Of a stretch of 64,000 nt of DNA, positions 62,314-64,000 are shown piece after piece (position 1 is the first letter of the stretch; each line of letters begins with the position of its first letter). The notes beneath the pieces were generated by a model. That model was given only the letters and a program-made list of their open reading frames with translations, did no database searches and was not told where the DNA came from. The translations under genes and the position numbers were made by a program. Where the stretch lies: contig JAWLAH010000001.1 in assembly GCA_041395525.1 (NCBI GenBank), forward strand, positions 186,001 to 250,000, read 5' to 3'. This DNA comes from CADEED01 sp020442965. Its GTDB lineage: Bacteria > Pseudomonadota > Gammaproteobacteria > Steroidobacterales > Steroidobacteraceae.

Positions 62314-62390
62314 TGGTGGAAAGGGAGGGAATCGAACCCTCGACCCCGGCATTATGAGTGCCGTGCTCTAACCGGCTGAGCTACCTTTCC
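62314..62390 (-). tRNA. tRNA-Met (CAT), elongator type, with encoded CCA
   Basis: 77 bases including the encoded CCA. The acceptor stem GGAAAGG/CCTTTCC is closed perfectly, and the D-arm (TAGCTCAGCCGGTTAGAGC), anticodon loop CTCATAA with anticodon CAT at 62354-62356, and T-arm GGTTCGATTCC are all as expected. The body (AGCTCAG, GTTAGAGCAC) and the weak first pair resemble the elongator tRNA-Met. A T-rich stretch follows CCA at 62303-62311. The integrase relic lies just beyond the 3' end. Confidence 0.97.
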
Positions 62391-62495
62391 ACGCGGGGGC
62401 CGCGATTCTCATGGGCCATCGCACGTGTGTCAAGGCGACCTGCCGTTCAAGCCGCGAGAAATCAAGCAGTCAAACGATATCGCGGCGCCCGCGAC

Positions 62496-63473
62496 CTACG
62501 AGTGCTCGGGCGGCGCAGGCGCCGCTTCGGTGGTCTCGCTCGCGGCCGTTGGCAGACTCGCGGGCACATCGCCCTTCAGCGCCGCCGCCTCGGCTCGCTT
62601 GGTCATCACGATGATGCTGATGCGGCGGTTGATAGGATTGTCGGGGTGCTCTTTGTCGAACAATACCGACGAACCCAAGCCGACCACGCGTGCGACCTTC
62701 TCTTGACCAAGGCCGCCTGCTTCGAGCGCGCGTCGCGCGGCGTTGGCACGATCGGCAGACAGCTCCCAGTTGCCGTACGACGCCTGGTGCGCATAGCCCT
62801 TGACGTCTGTATGGCCAGTGAGACTCACGCGATTCGGCACCGAATTCAGGTACGCCGACAACTCGCGCAGAATACCGCTGGAGTAATCCTTGAGCTTGGC
62901 GCCGCCCAGATCGAACATCGGCCGGTTCTGCTCGTCGACGATCTGTATACGGAGCCCCTCAGGCGTGATATCGAGCAACAACTGATCCTTGAACGGCGCC
63001 AATGCCTGACTTTTGCTGATTGCTTCCTTGAGATCATCCATCAAGGATTCGAGTTGTTTGCGTTCGGCGGCTTCGGCAATCTTGCGAGCCTCTTCCTCCT
63101 TGAGCTGGTCCTCGGCTGTGAGCGGCTTGACAGGAGCGCCCAGGCTTTCATCAGGCGCTTTCGGTGCGGACTTGGGTGCGTCCATACCGCCGCGCAAGTT
63201 GATCGGACTCGTGCTGGCGCCGCCGGGGCCCATCTGCCCAGGTGCAGGCTTCGGCGCGCGGCCGTCCTCCATGCTGGGGTTTTTGAAGTAGTCGAAAATC
63301 GCCGCCTTCTCTTCTTCGGACACGGCTGTCACGAGCCACATGACCATGAAGAACGCCATCAATGCCGTCACGAAATCCGCGTAGGCCACCTTCCACGCGC
63401 CGCCGTGATGCGCGTGGCCGGCCTTCTTGCGGCGTTTGACGATGATAATCGGTCGCTTGTCCGGCTCTGCCAT
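62496..63473 (-). CDS. motB: Flagellar stator protein MotB
   Basis: 325 residues. The N-terminal stator part GGAWKVAYADFVTALMAFFMVMWLVTAV holds the single transmembrane helix with the proton-carrying Asp (YADF). A long flexible, Pro/Ala-rich linker (about 75-170) precedes the OmpA-like peptidoglycan-binding domain (LTGHTDVKGYAHQASYGNWELSADRANAARRALEAGG, RISIIVMTK). It anchors the MotAB proton channel to the cell wall to drive the flagellar motor. The start ATG at 63473 lies 26 bases past the motA stop. Confidence 0.93.
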   Translation of the reverse strand: MAEPDKRPIIIVKRRKKAGHAHHGGAWKVAYADFVTALMAFFMVMWLVTAVSEEEKAAIFDYFKNPSMEDGRAPKPAPGQMGPGGASTSPINLRGGMDAPKSAPKAPDESLGAPVKPLTAEDQLKEEEARKIAEAAERKQLESLMDDLKEAISKSQALAPFKDQLLLDITPEGLRIQIVDEQNRPMFDLGGAKLKDYSSGILRELSAYLNSVPNRVSLTGHTDVKGYAHQASYGNWELSADRANAARRALEAGGLGQEKVARVVGLGSSVLFDKEHPDNPINRRISIIVMTKRAEAAALKGDVPASLPTAASETTEAAPAPPEHS

Positions 63474-63498
63474 GGGTGTTCTCCGCTTGTTAGCGGAA

Positions 63499-64000
63499 TC
63501 AGGCTGCCTTGGCAGGCTCGGCGGCCTTCGTGCTCTTGCCCTTCAGATGCGCTTCCAGGTCGGCGAACGTCGGGCGTACCTCGCTGAACAGCAGCTTGCG
63601 CGCGAATTCCACGGCGACTTGCGGCGCATAGCCACGCACGCTCGCGACCAGGGCCATCTTGACGATTTCGAATGCCTTGCCCTCGTCGTTAGCGCGATGC
63701 TCCATTGCGGCCGAAATCGGCCCGACGATTCCGTACGCGACGAAGATACCCAGGAAGGTACCGACCAATGCGGCACCCACCTTGTGACCGATGGTGTTAG
63801 TGTCCGCACCCTCGAGCGCCGCCATCGTGTTTACAATACCCAATACGGCCGCAACGATACCGAATCCGGGCAAGGCATCGGCAACCTTCTGCACGGCTTG
63901 CGACGGCGCCGCCGCTTCGTGGTGATGCGTCTCGAGCTCATACTCGAGCAGGCTTTCGAGTTCGTGCGCTTCGAGATTGCCGCTCACCATCAGCCGCAGA
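63499..64000 (-). CDS. motA: Flagellar stator protein MotA (5' part outside window)
   Basis: The C-terminal about 166 residues. LPGFGIVAAVLGIVNTMAALEG (TM3 with its conserved glycine-rich kink) and KVGAALVGTFLGIFVAYGIVGPISAAMEH (TM4 with the functional proline) are visible, followed by the cytoplasmic KMALVASVRGYAPQVAVEFARKLL helix. Forms the proton channel with MotB. The open frame continues past base 64000, so the start lies outside. Confidence 0.93.
   Translation of the reverse strand, partial: LRLMVSGNLEAHELESLLEYELETHHHEAAAPSQAVQKVADALPGFGIVAAVLGIVNTMAALEGADTNTIGHKVGAALVGTFLGIFVAYGIVGPISAAMEHRANDEGKAFEIVKMALVASVRGYAPQVAVEFARKLLFSEVRPTFADLEAHLKGKSTKAAEPAKAA

Overview
The window is GC-rich chromosomal DNA, about 88-90 % coding, with Shine-Dalgarno starts and many 4-base ATGA/GTGA stop-start overlaps. 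The gene content fits a gammaproteobacterium: rlmKL, rlmE, YcaQ, a TorF-type porin, the puu polyamine pathway, motAB, and glycine-zipper OmpA and DUF4404 proteins. An environmental member of the Steroidobacterales/Nevskiales/Xanthomonadales area is my guess from gene content; the sequence does not prove it. No rRNA, CRISPR array or intact insertion sequence was seen, and no gene-free stretch exceeds about 300 bases.

Layout. 0-9.3 kb: polyamine uptake (potH partial, potG, potF) and gamma-glutamylated putrescine breakdown (aminotransferase, two glutamine-synthetase-like ligases, PuuD hydrolase, and a PuuB oxidase with a one-base frameshift). A PuuC-like aldehyde dehydrogenase that could complete the route lies at 23-24.5 kb. 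9.3-17.6 kb: DUF885 protein, a beta-oxidation pair (thiolase and a FadJ-type multifunctional protein with a strongly basic C-terminal tail), a membrane DUF1295 protein, a PQQ sugar dehydrogenase and a short hydroxyacyl-CoA dehydrogenase. 17.7-25.2 kb: nucleic-acid enzymes (YcaQ-type glycosylase, RlmKL, an exonuclease/GIY-YIG fusion), the aldehyde dehydrogenase and a porin. 25.4-32.5 kb: envelope, transport and metal-efflux genes plus unknowns. 32.5-36.8 kb: an operon of LeuC/LeuD-like dehydratase, HMG-CoA-lyase-like enzyme and family III CoA-transferase, which looks like a hydroxy-dicarboxylate catabolic module. 36.9-43.7 kb: SDR, cytochrome c, exonuclease, PPOX, luciferase-like oxidoreductase and MFS exporter.

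43.8-52.4 kb is the most interesting part. It is a predicted amide/peptide-ligase system: circularly permuted ATP-grasp, alpha-E protein, a degenerate class II amidotransferase fused to a transglutaminase, a transglutaminase-DUF2126 amidoligase (carrying a frameshift), and a glutaminase whose start overlaps the DUF2126 stop. Its product is unknown. 52.4-57.5 kb: RlmE, an FAD protein, a SpoU methyltransferase, an NTF2-like protein and an exported M24-family protein.

57.5-62.3 kb looks like a decaying accessory zone. It holds broken copies of a SAM methyltransferase, a flotillin-like gene, a PaiB-type FMN protein and a tyrosine integrase, the last ending about 20 bases from the 3' end of a tRNA-Met gene. 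Intact alcohol dehydrogenase, GFA and GNAT genes lie between them. The window closes with motB and the 3' part of motA. Two single-base frameshifts in otherwise well-conserved genes (8.9 kb and 50.2 kb) may be real mutations or sequencing errors.
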